A program made the position numbers and the translations under genes. The notes under the pieces were generated by a model, which made no database searches, was not told where the DNA came from, and was given only the letters and a program-made list of their open reading frames with translations. DNA of 45,099 nt, taken from positions 1 to 45,099 of the forward strand of contig DDTB01000007.1 in the NCBI GenBank assembly GCA_002343985.1. The letters run 5' to 3'. Every line of letters begins with the position of its first letter. The stretch's first letter is position 1. Origin of the DNA: Chitinophagaceae bacterium UBA2375 (lineage in GTDB: Bacteria > Bacteroidota > Bacteroidia > Chitinophagales > Chitinophagaceae). Below, piece by piece: positions 7,900-16,984 of the stretch.

Positions 7900-10014
7900 C
7901 TATTTGAACGGGCCGGGGCGATGGTTCCATTGAGAAATGAATGCACCCTGGTCCGGGATGGAAAAGCAGGGCAAAGGTAAACCCTTGCAGGATTCTTTCC
8001 ACTGCGCAATTTTCCACAAGCTGTTTGAGGGGTCGAATATGATGATGGAAGGTTGAAAGATAGTTTTTATTTTTTTCATATCGACTGTTGGATTTCCGTG
8101 CAGGACAACGATCGGACTGGTTAGTATGGGTATCCGGCTGCTATCGGCCTGTGATGCGTCGAGGATGAGCATTGACCGGTCGCCAATTTTCCATGCATTT
8201 CCGTAATGCCTTACTTGTGGATGTTTACTTATTGGTTGCCGGGCCTGCATGGCTGTCCTGGTTGACTTGTATGCGTCGTTTCCCGCCTCAAAATCTCCGG
8301 TATGATACCTGATCGGATAGAAACTGTAACCATCAATAATATCCGCAGCCACTTGCTTTTTTGCATGATAGAGGATGATTAATTTCTGATCCTGGTGCCT
8401 GAAATCGGCGATGCTGTGAAAACTAACAAAAAAGAGAGATGAGACCAGGCATCCATACAAATATTTCTTTCTGCGTTCATGTACCAGGATAGTTGCAAAA
8501 CCAATGGCCATCAGGAGTGAGAGGCTCGTGGGTATGTCGGCATAAATTTGCTCCCAAACCGCATAAGGCCACCCATTGAGCCATTCAATGAACAGGTTCA
8601 TCCCGTAAATAAGTTGATGGATTGCCCAGGCAATGGCATTACTTATCATTGGTATTTCAGATAAAGGCAATAACATAATTTCCATTACCAGGATGATGGT
8701 ACTCAATGGAACCGCAAGCAGGTTTGCGATAAAAAAGTAATTGGGGAACTGGTGAAACAGGTACAGGCATGCGGGCAATGTACCAATGGTCGCGGCAAGC
8801 GTAACGGATGAGAGTTCCCATATTTTACTTAGCCATTTATAGGGAATATACCAGCAGCGTTCAATGGGCTTTTGCAGCCATACAATCCCCGCTACAGCCA
8901 GGTAACTTAATTGAAAACCTGCATCCCACAAAAGAAAAGGATTACAGGAAAGCAGGATACATGCCGAAGCAATCAATGACTGTTCTATGCCACTCTTACG
9001 AGTCAATGTTTTGCCAAGCAGGATGGTTGAAAACATAACGGCACTGCGCAATACGGATGCCCCGGCGCCGGTTAGCAGGGTGAAGGTCCATAGAAAGGCC
9101 GCGCACAGGATTGCCTGCAGCAAAGGCTTTCGTTTTATGAAAGGTAATCTTGCCAGGATCCATCCTGCAATAATATATAATATCCCAAGGTGAAGGCCTG
9201 AAATGGCAATGATGTGTACAACGCCCGCCCGGCTGTAATCCTGGAGTAAATCCTTATCCAGGTCTTGTTTATAACCCAGCAACAGCGCTTCCGCAACGCC
9301 TAACACTTTGCTGTCATTCGAAAAATGTTTTTTTAATATACCAATGATCGATTCCCTCATGGCATTTATGAGGTATACAATGCCTTTACTTTGTGTTTTC
9401 TTTTCAACGTGGTACTCCCCATGTTTCAGGTAAACGGAATGGTAGACTTGTTTAAATGCGGCATAACGGGCATAGTTAAACGCTCCAGGGTTGTTATTGC
9501 CGGTTAATGGCTGAGGCTTCTTGCGTATGTATATGTTATCACCAATCTGAAATGGCGAAATCCCGTTCTTTTTTTCCGTATACAATATCAGCTTCCCGCT
9601 TGCCGTATATCTTTTGTTATTGTTTATAATACCCTGTACAATAGTTTCTGTGCGAAATGACTTTGCTGTTGGCGAGGGGGCCTCAGCCACCTGCAAGTCG
9701 AGCATATCAAATGAGTCGACGCTATGCCCAAACCAATCTGTACGGTGCCTGATGTCTGCCGCCCAGGTAAGGAGCATGCCAGACAGGCAGATGTAATAGA
9801 GTATGGAGAAGCCCTGCCATTTTTGGTACCTGAACCTGATGGGCAAAGGAAGCTGCCTGAACAATATCCATGTCAGGATGGTGCTAACCCAGGCTATTGC
9901 AGTGAAACTAACGGAAACCTGTAACTGATATTGAATGAGTATGCCCGATACCAGGGGAATCAATATCCTGGCAAAGGGGGCTTTTTTCCAGATCGGTATG
10001 GATGGATGCTGCAT
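7900..10014 (-). CDS. comEC: ComEC/Rec2-family DNA uptake channel
   Basis: A 704-residue inner-membrane protein predicted to carry single-stranded DNA across the membrane in natural transformation. The N-terminus has several helices and a DUF4131-type soluble domain (about residues 1-215). The Competence core follows, with VVHIIAISGLHLGILY (near 265-280), LTGAGASVLRSAVMFS and LSYLAVAGIVWL, and about ten helices in all. The last 160 or so residues are soluble and occupy the place of the metallo-beta-lactamase-like domain of Bacillus ComEC. I see no HxHxDH metal motif there, so that domain is degenerate or replaced; shorter ComEC forms are, I believe, common in Bacteroidota. It lies 42 bases after carB and 19 before purH. 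The window also carries comF and radA, both linked to transformation. Confidence 0.9.
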   Translation of the reverse strand: MQHPSIPIWKKAPFARILIPLVSGILIQYQLQVSVSFTAIAWVSTILTWILFRQLPLPIRFRYQKWQGFSILYYICLSGMLLTWAADIRHRTDWFGHSVDSFDMLDLQVAEAPSPTAKSFRTETIVQGIINNNKRYTASGKLILYTEKKNGISPFQIGDNIYIRKKPQPLTGNNNPGAFNYARYAAFKQVYHSVYLKHGEYHVEKKTQSKGIVYLINAMRESIIGILKKHFSNDSKVLGVAEALLLGYKQDLDKDLLQDYSRAGVVHIIAISGLHLGILYIIAGWILARLPFIKRKPLLQAILCAAFLWTFTLLTGAGASVLRSAVMFSTILLGKTLTRKSGIEQSLIASACILLSCNPFLLWDAGFQLSYLAVAGIVWLQKPIERCWYIPYKWLSKIWELSSVTLAATIGTLPACLYLFHQFPNYFFIANLLAVPLSTIILVMEIMLLPLSEIPMISNAIAWAIHQLIYGMNLFIEWLNGWPYAVWEQIYADIPTSLSLLMAIGFATILVHERRKKYLYGCLVSSLFFVSFHSIADFRHQDQKLIILYHAKKQVAADIIDGYSFYPIRYHTGDFEAGNDAYKSTRTAMQARQPISKHPQVRHYGNAWKIGDRSMLILDASQADSSRIPILTSPIVVLHGNPTVDMKKIKTIFQPSIIIFDPSNSLWKIAQWKESCKGLPLPCFSIPDQGAFISQWNHRPGPFK

Positions 10015-10056
10015 GCGCCCAAGCTAAGGGGCGCATGGAATATGAGCAACTGAATT

Positions 10057-12909
10057 TTATTTACTCAGGTGCATGCTCCTTTCCTTGTACAATTGCCTGA
10101 AATATGGGTCGCGCAGGTCTTTGATGAAACGGATGGCTTCTCCCGTGCTCTTCATTTCCGGCCCTAACTCCTTGTTCACACCAGGGAATTTATTGAATGA
10201 GAAAACAGGTTCCTTGATGGCAAAGCCAGTGAGTTTTTTCTCAAACCTGAAGTCCTTCAGTTTGGCTTCTCCCAGCATTACTTTGGTGGCAATATTCAGG
10301 TAAGGGATCTGGTATGCTTTCGCGATGAACGGCGTGGTCCTTGATGCGCGCGGGTTGGCTTCAATCACATACACGGTTCCGTCTTTAATCGCGAACTGGA
10401 TATTGATGAGCCCTTTGATATGCAGCGCCCTCGCGATTTTTTCCGCGTATTCTTCCATGGTTTGAACAATCAATGGACTTAGGTTGAATTGTGGCAGCAC
10501 GGCATTGCTGTCGCCGCTGTGGATACCTGCCGGTTCAATATGTTCCATAACGCCCATCACGTGAAATTGGTCACCGTCGAAAATGGCGTCTATCTCTGCT
10601 TCCTGACAACGATCGAGGAAGTGGTCAATTAAAATTTTATTGCCGGGTAAATGTTTCAATAAACTGAGTACGCCGCGTTCGAGTTCTTCGTCATTCAATA
10701 CAATCCGCATGCGTTGTCCGCCCAATACATAACTTGGCCTCACCAGCACGGGATATCCCACTTCCCTGGCTACTTCAATGGCTTCGTCGGTGGTAAAGGC
10801 TGTTCCGTATTTTGGATAGGGGATGCCGAGATCTTTCAGCATATCGCTGAAACGGCCGCGGTCTTCGGCAATGTCCATGTTATCGAAGGAGGTGCCAATG
10901 ATGGGTATGCCTTTTTCGTTCAGTCTTTTCGCCAGTTTCAGCGCTGTTTGTCCGCCCAATTGCACAATCACACCATCGGGTTTTTCATGTTCTACGATTT
11001 CCCAAAGATGTTCCCAGAAAACAGGTTCAAAATATAATTTGTCTGCAATGTCAAAATCAGTCGATACGGTTTCAGGGTTACAATTCACCATAATGGCTTC
11101 GTATCCGCATTCCTTTATCGCGAGCAGTCCGTGTACACAGCAATAATCGAATTCAATCCCTTGCCCGATGCGGTTGGGGCCGCTGCCCAACACAATGATT
11201 TTCTTTTTATCGCTCCTGACAGATTCGTTTTGCATCAAGCCGGGGTCACCGTTTATGCCTTCGGCTTGTTTTTCAAATGTGGAATAGAAATAAGGAGTGC
11301 TCGCCATGAATTCGGCGCTGCAGGTATCCACCATTTTGAATACCCTTGTCAGGCCCATGGCTTTGCGGCGTTCATAAATTTTTTCGCTGTTTGATTCACG
11401 CATGATGCGTACAATCTGTTCATCACTGAATCCAAGGAGTTTGGCTTTCTCCAGTAAACTGCCAGGCAGGCTATCGCTGGTATATTGCGCGATTTCTTTT
11501 TCGCATTCACAGATTTGCTGGATCTGGTATATAAACCAACGGTCAATTTGAGTATTCTCGCAAATCCTGCGGATACTGGCGCCCGCCATCAGGGCGTCTT
11601 TGATGCGGAATATGCGGTCCCATTTCGGGGTTTTGATGTATTCGAGCAATTCATCCGCATGCATCAGGCTTTTCCCGTAATAACCCAATCCAACCGCTTC
11701 ATTCTCCAGGCTCTGGCAGGCTTTCTGCACGGCTTCCGCAAAGCTTCGGCCGATGCCCATTACTTCGCCAACGCTTTTCATCTGGAAGCCAAGCGTATCG
11801 TTGGCGCCTTTGAATTTATCAAAGTTCCAGCGGGGGATTTTTACAATAACATAATCCAGGGCCGGTTCAAAATATGCGGAGGTTGATTGGGTGATCTGAT
11901 TTTTAAGTTCATCAAGTGTGTATCCGATGGCCAGTTTGCTGGCGATTTTCGCGATCGGGTATCCCGTGGCTTTGCTGGCCAGTGCGGATGAGCGGCTCAC
12001 ACGCGGGTTGATCTCCACTACAATGATTTCTTCCGTTTGCGGGTTCAGTGCAAACTGCACATTACATCCCCCGGCGAAATTACCCAGGTCGCGCATCATG
12101 CGGATGGCGGTGTTGCGCATGAGTTGAAAAGCCGTATCGCTCAATGTCATGGCCGGCGCAACCGTGATGCTGTCGCCGGTGTGTACACCCATCGGGTCAA
12201 AATTCTCTACGGTACAAATGATGGCTACGTTATCGTGGTCATCGCGTAGCAATTCCAATTCAAATTCTTTCCATCCCAAAACCGCTTTCTCCACCAGCAC
12301 TTCATGTATCGGGGAGGCTTTTAAACCGTTATTCAGGGCTTCATCAAGGTCTTCCTTTTTAAAGACGATGCCACCTCCGCTGCCGCCAAGGGTAAACGAT
12401 GGGCGAATGACCAAAGGGAACCCGATTTCCTGTGCAAACTCTTTTCCTTCTAAATATGAGTTGGCGATTTTAGCAGGCGCCACGGGTATATTCATCTCAA
12501 TCATCCACCGGCGAAATTTTTCGCGGTCTTCCGCTTTGTCGATGGCTTTGATGTCGACACCAATCAATTTCACATTAAACTTCTCCCAAATCCCCAGTTC
12601 ATCCACTTCTTTACAGAGATTCAATGCGGTTTGTCCGCCCATGGTTGGCAATACTGCGTCGATATCGTTTTCTTCTAAAATTTGTTCAATGCTTTCTACG
12701 GTCAGGGGCAGCAGGTAGACCCTGTCGGCCATCATGGGGTCTGTCATGATGGTTGCCGGGTTGCTGTTGATGAGGATCACGCGGATGCCTTCTTCACGGA
12801 GGCTGCGGGCCGCCTGTGTGCCGCTATAGTCGAATTCACAGGCCTGTCCGATCACAATAGGACCTGAACCGATGATTAAAACAGATTGGATGGAAGGATT
12901 TTTTGGCAT
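10057..12909 (-). CDS. carB: Carbamoyl-phosphate synthase large subunit
   Basis: A 950-residue subunit that makes carbamoyl phosphate from bicarbonate, ammonia and two ATP, for pyrimidines and arginine. Two carbamoyl-phosphate synthase halves are present. The first begins SVLIIGSGPIVIGQACEFDYSG and the second KKIIVLGSGPNRIGQGIEFD, each followed by an ATP-grasp domain (RPSFTLGGSGGGIV and RPSYVLGGQRMRIV). The protein stops after STGEAIRFIKDLRDPYFRQL, where the E. coli enzyme (about 1070 residues) continues into its MGS-like allosteric domain, so that domain is absent. The ATG at 12909 was chosen over one ten codons upstream because the upstream ATG falls inside the promoter word at 12937-12944. 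comEC follows after 42 bases. carA is not in the window. Confidence 0.95.
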   Translation of the reverse strand: MPKNPSIQSVLIIGSGPIVIGQACEFDYSGTQAARSLREEGIRVILINSNPATIMTDPMMADRVYLLPLTVESIEQILEENDIDAVLPTMGGQTALNLCKEVDELGIWEKFNVKLIGVDIKAIDKAEDREKFRRWMIEMNIPVAPAKIANSYLEGKEFAQEIGFPLVIRPSFTLGGSGGGIVFKKEDLDEALNNGLKASPIHEVLVEKAVLGWKEFELELLRDDHDNVAIICTVENFDPMGVHTGDSITVAPAMTLSDTAFQLMRNTAIRMMRDLGNFAGGCNVQFALNPQTEEIIVVEINPRVSRSSALASKATGYPIAKIASKLAIGYTLDELKNQITQSTSAYFEPALDYVIVKIPRWNFDKFKGANDTLGFQMKSVGEVMGIGRSFAEAVQKACQSLENEAVGLGYYGKSLMHADELLEYIKTPKWDRIFRIKDALMAGASIRRICENTQIDRWFIYQIQQICECEKEIAQYTSDSLPGSLLEKAKLLGFSDEQIVRIMRESNSEKIYERRKAMGLTRVFKMVDTCSAEFMASTPYFYSTFEKQAEGINGDPGLMQNESVRSDKKKIIVLGSGPNRIGQGIEFDYCCVHGLLAIKECGYEAIMVNCNPETVSTDFDIADKLYFEPVFWEHLWEIVEHEKPDGVIVQLGGQTALKLAKRLNEKGIPIIGTSFDNMDIAEDRGRFSDMLKDLGIPYPKYGTAFTTDEAIEVAREVGYPVLVRPSYVLGGQRMRIVLNDEELERGVLSLLKHLPGNKILIDHFLDRCQEAEIDAIFDGDQFHVMGVMEHIEPAGIHSGDSNAVLPQFNLSPLIVQTMEEYAEKIARALHIKGLINIQFAIKDGTVYVIEANPRASRTTPFIAKAYQIPYLNIATKVMLGEAKLKDFRFEKKLTGFAIKEPVFSFNKFPGVNKELGPEMKSTGEAIRFIKDLRDPYFRQLYKERSMHLSK

Positions 12910-12936
12910 AAGGAATGTGCCGAATGAGATGGCGTG

Positions 12937-12968
12937 CAAAAGTAATTGTTAATGCTATGGGGGGCAAA
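12937..12968 (-). promoter_or_regulatory. Promoter of carB (-33 TTTG, -7 TACTTTTG)
   Basis: On the minus strand TTTG (12968-12965) is followed after 20 bases by TACTTTTG (12944-12937). Both words and the spacing fit the Bacteroidota promoter consensus, and this is the best complete match in the window. The -7 element ends 27 bases before the chosen carB ATG and rules out the upstream in-frame ATG as start. Confidence 0.7.
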
Positions 12969-13054
12969 TTTTAGCGGAAAGAAATCAAACCGGGTTTTAC
13001 ACATCTGTTAACGATTTCATGGCGGCGCTTTTAGTCTAATCAGGTTGGGGTCTG

Positions 13055-13062
13055 TACCTTTG
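13055..13062 (+). promoter_or_regulatory. TAnnTTTG -7 element for the M23 peptidase gene
   Basis: TACCTTTG matches the -7 consensus and ends 29 bases before the ATG of the M23 peptidase gene. It is divergent from the carB promoter about 110 bases away. A clear TTG -33 box is not visible. Confidence 0.5.
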
Positions 13063-13091
13063 GCGCCAAGAGTTAAATCCCAAGCCCCCTG

Positions 13092-14810
13092 ATGACTTAT
13101 ATGATGCTGAAAAAAAAGCTTTTATATATATGCCTTCTGTGTTTTTGCTGCAAGGAGTACGCAATCGCGCAATCGTTTTCCTGGCCTGCTTATCCTAAAA
13201 ATTATTTTGTCTGGCCGGTTCGGGCCACCCGTGCCCTGGCTGCAAATTTCGGGGAACTCAGGTCGAACCATTACCATATGGGTTTAGACTGCAAAACGGA
13301 GCGGAGGGAAAATCTGCCCATCCTGGCATCGGCGGCCGGGCATGTATCGAGGGTGAAGATTGAGAAATTCGGGTTTGGAAGGGCTATTTATATAGACCAC
13401 CCGAACGGGCTCACCACCGTGTATGCCCACCTCAATGATTTCTATCCGGAATTGGAGAAGTACGTCACAGAGCAACAGTACCGATTGCAATCCTGGGCTG
13501 TTTCATTGGATATCCCTGCCGGGCTTTTCCCGGTGAAGCAGGGCGATTTCATCGCATACAGCGGGAACACCGGTGGTTCACAGGGCCCCCACCTGCATTT
13601 TGAAATCCGGGATACCAAAGCGGAGAAAGTGCTGAACCCGCTTTTATTTGGGTTCCCGGTTGAAGACCGTGTGCCACCGGATATACTGAGGCTGGCACTG
13701 TACGACCGCAGGCTGAGCACATACGAACAATCGCCCCGCATCATTGCTTTATCAAAGAAGGCGGGTGTTTACTATCCGGCCGCAGGTAAAATGGTTGTGA
13801 ACAGCGATAGGGTCAGCCTGGCATTCACGGCGTACGACAGGTATAGCGGGTCAACCAATCAGAATGGCATTTTCGCAGCGGAGTTATGGGTAGATGGGCG
13901 TTTGATGAGCGGATTTATCATGGATAGCATCGGCTATGATGAAACCCGTTACTTAAACGCGCATATTGACCATGCATTCCGCAAAAAGGGCGGCGCCTAC
14001 CTGGAGCATTTGTCGTTGCTGCCCGGCAGCGCGAAAGGGATTTATGTATTGGGCGACCGGCCGGACGGCATCATCACGCTTGAACCCAATCAGCCGAGAA
14101 AAATTGTTGTGAAAGTATACGATGCTAACGGTAATGCATCCACGATAGAATCTGAATTGCTGTTTACCGGTAAAACATCTGCTGTTCCTGAAAAAACAGG
14201 TGTTTTATTTCGTCCGGGCGTGGCGAATGTGTTTGACCGCGACGATATCAGTTTTTATTTGCCCGAACAGCATGTGTACGATTCCTTCCGTTTCGTGTAT
14301 GCTAAAACGTTAGGCCCCAACGGGCAACCTGTTCATCAATTGCATAACCCTGAAGTTCCGGTGCATGGGTATTTCCCCATACGCATCAAGGCTGATTTCC
14401 CTTTAACTGATACGGGAAAAGTAGTCATGAAGAGGTCATATGGCAGTTCCGAGGATTTCAGGAAAGCAACATTTAATAATGGCTGGTATGGCGCATCTTT
14501 CAGGGAGTTTGGCCGCTTCGAATTAATGCTTGACAAAGAGCCCCCGGTGGTTACGCCTATCGGTTTCAGGGATGGCATGAACGCGGCCGGGTTGAAGCGG
14601 ATTGTGTTTGGTGTAGCGGATAACAGCGAAGAGATCGCGGTATTCAGGGCATTGCTGGATGGGCGTTGGTTAAGGTTTAGCAACGACAAAGGCAAACGAT
14701 TTGTATATACATTTGATGAATACTGCATTGAAGGGCCGCACGAACTCAGGATAATTGTAGAAGACCAGGTGGGGAACCGGACCGAGAAAACTTATCGTTT
14801 TACACGATGA
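13092..14810 (+). CDS. Secreted M23-family metallopeptidase (large form)
   Basis: A 572-residue exported zinc peptidase, probably cutting peptidoglycan cross-bridges. The signal peptide (about residues 5-27) ends AIAQ. The LytM/M23 core spans about 48-185, with zinc ligands H62 and D66 in HYHMGLD and H169 in GPHLHFE, plus the catalytic histidines H113 (YAHL) and H167. The remaining 390 residues look beta-rich and are probably Ig-like or sandwich domains; they contain no second catalytic motif. Long M23 proteins of this plan are common in Bacteroidota. The ATG at 13104 (MLKKK) would give a more compact signal peptide and is a possible alternative start. bcp follows after 47 bases, with a promoter word upstream. 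Confidence 0.88.
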   Translation: MTYMMLKKKLLYICLLCFCCKEYAIAQSFSWPAYPKNYFVWPVRATRALAANFGELRSNHYHMGLDCKTERRENLPILASAAGHVSRVKIEKFGFGRAIYIDHPNGLTTVYAHLNDFYPELEKYVTEQQYRLQSWAVSLDIPAGLFPVKQGDFIAYSGNTGGSQGPHLHFEIRDTKAEKVLNPLLFGFPVEDRVPPDILRLALYDRRLSTYEQSPRIIALSKKAGVYYPAAGKMVVNSDRVSLAFTAYDRYSGSTNQNGIFAAELWVDGRLMSGFIMDSIGYDETRYLNAHIDHAFRKKGGAYLEHLSLLPGSAKGIYVLGDRPDGIITLEPNQPRKIVVKVYDANGNASTIESELLFTGKTSAVPEKTGVLFRPGVANVFDRDDISFYLPEQHVYDSFRFVYAKTLGPNGQPVHQLHNPEVPVHGYFPIRIKADFPLTDTGKVVMKRSYGSSEDFRKATFNNGWYGASFREFGRFELMLDKEPPVVTPIGFRDGMNAAGLKRIVFGVADNSEEIAVFRALLDGRWLRFSNDKGKRFVYTFDEYCIEGPHELRIIVEDQVGNRTEKTYRFTR

Positions 14811-14857
14811 GTCAACCATTGATCAGGGTTTGATGTTAACCTCGAAAAGCAAAACCA

Positions 14858-15367
14858 ATGACACATCTGACAGAAGGCATGAAAGCGCCAGCATTTACAG
14901 GTAAATCACAGGACGGAAAACCTGTTTCACTCTCATCTTACAAAGGGAAAAAACTGGTATTGTATTTTTATCCTGAAGACGGAACGCCTACTTGCACCGT
15001 ACAAGCTTGTAACCTGCGCGATAATTTTGGTTTATTGAAGAACGAGGGATTTGAAGTAATCGGCGTTAGTCCCGACGACATAGAGAAGCACAAGAAATTT
15101 GAAACCAAATACGACCTGCCTTTCGAACTGATTGCCGATCCCAAACATAAGGTTATTGATGCTTATGGTGTTTGGGGCGAAAAGCAATTGTACGGCAGGA
15201 AATATATGGGTTTGCACCGTACCACTTTCCTGATCGATGAGAAGGGGGTGATCCGTAAGATATTCCTGAAACCTAAGTCGGCACAACATGCCGAAGAAAT
15301 CATCAAAGCCTGGAAATCACTGGATGTTCCGGCTAAACCCGGCAAACGTGCAAGTAAACATTCCTGA
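14858..15367 (+). CDS. bcp: Thioredoxin-dependent thiol peroxidase (BCP-type peroxiredoxin)
   Basis: A 169-residue cytosolic peroxiredoxin that reduces hydrogen peroxide and organic hydroperoxides with thioredoxin. The AhpC/TSA fold starts APAFTGKSQDGKPVSLSSYK. The motif YPEDGTPTCTVQACNLRD carries the peroxidatic cysteine (TPTC, residue 47) and the resolving cysteine five residues later, the classic BCP arrangement. HRTTFLIDEKGVIRKIF near residue 120 closes the fold. The C-terminus has a short basic tail (KPGKRASKHS). The next gene starts inside this tail in another frame, so the two are probably translated from one message. Confidence 0.95.
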   Translation: MTHLTEGMKAPAFTGKSQDGKPVSLSSYKGKKLVLYFYPEDGTPTCTVQACNLRDNFGLLKNEGFEVIGVSPDDIEKHKKFETKYDLPFELIADPKHKVIDAYGVWGEKQLYGRKYMGLHRTTFLIDEKGVIRKIFLKPKSAQHAEEIIKAWKSLDVPAKPGKRASKHS

Positions 15368-15689
15368 TGATATCCCCGGTTTTTTAAAGCCGCGAAAACC
15401 CATCGGCATTCGCGAGCATTCCTGGCTGGCACGCATGGCAGCGGCCAAACTCGGCACTGAACGCGTGGCCATTGTCATTGGCCATACCATTCACTTATCT
15501 GGTATCAGCAGCGACGATTTTTTGCAAAACAAAGCCTGGTTCAGGCATGAACTATGCCATGTGAAACAATACGAAGCGAACGGGTTGGTCCCTTTCATCG
15601 TCCGCTATCTTTGGGAAAGCCTCCGAAATGGGTACTGGCAAAACAGGTTTGAAGTGGAAGCAAGAAAAGCGGAAACAGGGGAAGTTTAA
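15348..15689 (+). CDS. Small HELCH-motif protein (DUF4157-like)
   Basis: About 113 residues from a GTG at 15348, chosen to limit the overlap with bcp to 20 bases. An ATG at 15288 would overlap bcp by 80 bases, and the extra residues look like random translation. FRHELCHVKQYE in the middle resembles a zinc-metallopeptidase HExxH-type motif (HELCH) followed by QYE, as in short DUF4157-like proteins. No signal peptide is seen with the GTG start. WESLRNGYWQNRFEVEARKAE after the motif could supply the third zinc ligand (glutamate). Peptidase activity is not shown; it may be a degenerate relative. The stop shares the four bases TTAA with the stop of the convergent birA gene. Confidence 0.7.
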   Translation: MQVNIPDDIPGFLKPRKPIGIREHSWLARMAAAKLGTERVAIVIGHTIHLSGISSDDFLQNKAWFRHELCHVKQYEANGLVPFIVRYLWESLRNGYWQNRFEVEARKAETGEV

Positions 15690-16429
15690 ATCAACCATTC
15701 CGGTTCACCAAAGCGAAAATATTTTTCGGTGCCATCATTTATCATTAATTCGCCGGATAAGTTTACGCCGGTCAATTTTCCCTCAATTAGCTGTTCATTG
15801 ACTTTTAGCCGGATCGTTTCAGACCTTCGAAAAAGCTGATGATTGTACACCTGGATGATCTGGACTGGATCAACCGGTTCAGCAGGGTCGAACCCCTCGA
15901 TGAGTCTAGCATGCAGGTTTTGGGCCAGAGCGACGGGGTCATGCTCCAGTTTTGTTATTTGATATATGGATACGGCTTTTTGACTGAGTTCGCCAAAGTC
16001 GCTCTGGTTGATATTGAGTCCGATGCCGGCCACTGACCATTTCCAGGATTGGCCCTGGTAAATGTTTTCAACCAATAAGCCGCCTGCCTTTCTGTCACCA
16101 ATATAAATGTCATTTGGCCATTTGATTTTGACCTTATCCGGCACGAGGGTTTGCACAAAATCGCGGCAAATAATCGCCAGCCTGGCGCTGAACAGGAATG
16201 GATTCGGGTGGTAAGCCGCACCGGGATTGAGGCAGATGCTGAGCGCGATGTTCCGGCCAGGTTCCGATTCCCAGGTTTTACCCCTTTGGCCCTTTCCGGA
16301 AAACTGCTCCCTGGCCATCCAGGCCGAGCCGTGATGAGCCAAACCCGCATGAATCTGCCCCATGGCATAGTTGTTGGTACTATCGATCGTATCTAAAACC
16401 TGGAATAATTTGGCTGGGTCCATTTCCAT
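15686..16429 (-). CDS. birA: Biotin--[acetyl-CoA-carboxylase] ligase
   Basis: A 247-residue cytosolic enzyme that activates biotin with ATP and attaches it to the carrier protein of acetyl-CoA carboxylase. The catalytic domain starts directly at LDTIDSTNNYAMGQI. It has the biotinyl-AMP loop GKGQRGKTWESEPGRN, then KIKWPNDIYIGDRKAGGLLVE and GIGLNIN, and ends in a short beta-barrel domain (LKVNEQLIEGKLTGVNLSGEL). There is no N-terminal helix-turn-helix, so it is the monofunctional type and not a repressor of biotin genes. It is divergent from rsfS and convergent with the HELCH gene, sharing TTAA as overlapping stop codons. A second start (M3, two codons later) is possible. Confidence 0.93.
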   Translation of the reverse strand: MEMDPAKLFQVLDTIDSTNNYAMGQIHAGLAHHGSAWMAREQFSGKGQRGKTWESEPGRNIALSICLNPGAAYHPNPFLFSARLAIICRDFVQTLVPDKVKIKWPNDIYIGDRKAGGLLVENIYQGQSWKWSVAGIGLNINQSDFGELSQKAVSIYQITKLEHDPVALAQNLHARLIEGFDPAEPVDPVQIIQVYNHQLFRRSETIRLKVNEQLIEGKLTGVNLSGELMINDGTEKYFRFGEPEWLI

Positions 16430-16448
16430 GACAATGGCAAAGAAATGC

Positions 16449-16456
16449 TACTTTTG
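16449..16456 (+). promoter_or_regulatory. TAnnTTTG -7 element for rsfS
   Basis: TACTTTTG lies in the birA-rsfS divergent gap, 77 bases before the putative rsfS start. It probably drives rsfS and perhaps ftsH. No clear -33 box is seen. Confidence 0.45.
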
Positions 16457-16533
16457 GATATCCGGCAAAGCCAATTGGTTTCCCGGCCAGCCATGGCTGT
16501 TATCATGGCCAAATTTTAATTAAATACATCGAT

Positions 16534-16935
16534 TTGAACAATTTGAACGTTTTACAAAACCGCCCTAAAAGCCTCACAAGGCTAAACAGGAACAGCAAGA
16601 TTTTCAAAACCATCATCCACGCCATACAGGAGAAAAAAGGGGAGCAGGTCATAAGTCTTGATCTGAGGAAGATCCCTGAAGCGGTGGCTGATTTTTTCGT
16701 CATTTGCCAGGCAACCAATAGCACACAGTTAAGGGCGATTGCCGATTTTGTGGAAGAAGAAGTTAAAAAGAAATGTGGTGAGCTGCCTTTTCGCCACGAA
16801 GGCCACCAGGGGCAACAGTGGATTCTGATTGATTATATTAACGTAGTGGTGCATGTAATGATGCCTGAACCAAGGAAGTTTTACCGCATCGAAGAATTGT
16901 GGAGCGATGCGCCATCCATTGGGCACGACTTGTAA
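16534..16935 (+). CDS. rsfS: Ribosome silencing factor RsfS
   Basis: About 133 residues. RsfS binds ribosomal protein uL14 on the large subunit and blocks subunit joining, saving translation when nutrients are short. The family core is clear: KIFKTIIHAIQEKKGEQV, LDLRKIPEAVADFFVICQA, QLRAIADFVEEEV, HEGHQGQQWILIDYINVVVHVM and the end RKFYRIEELWSDA. No in-frame ATG precedes the core. The TTG at 16534 is the longest choice and a second TTG lies three codons later, so the exact start is uncertain. ftsH follows after 49 bases on the same strand. From memory the order birA, rsfS, ftsH, lutC is common in Bacteroidota. Confidence 0.88.
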   Translation: MNNLNVLQNRPKSLTRLNRNSKIFKTIIHAIQEKKGEQVISLDLRKIPEAVADFFVICQATNSTQLRAIADFVEEEVKKKCGELPFRHEGHQGQQWILIDYINVVVHVMMPEPRKFYRIEELWSDAPSIGHDL

Positions 16936-16984
16936 ACTTACACTCAACATTTCAATACCTAACCCTGTTAACGATATGGGCTAA

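Noticed and set aside
7881..8009. Extended purH start with 43 extra codons
   Set aside because: The extension overlaps comEC and does not resemble PurH N-termini; the ATG at 7880 gives the family start.
12149..12718. A 189-codon frame opposite carB
   Set aside because: It is a shadow of the conserved carB sequence, with serine-rich composition typical of such frames.
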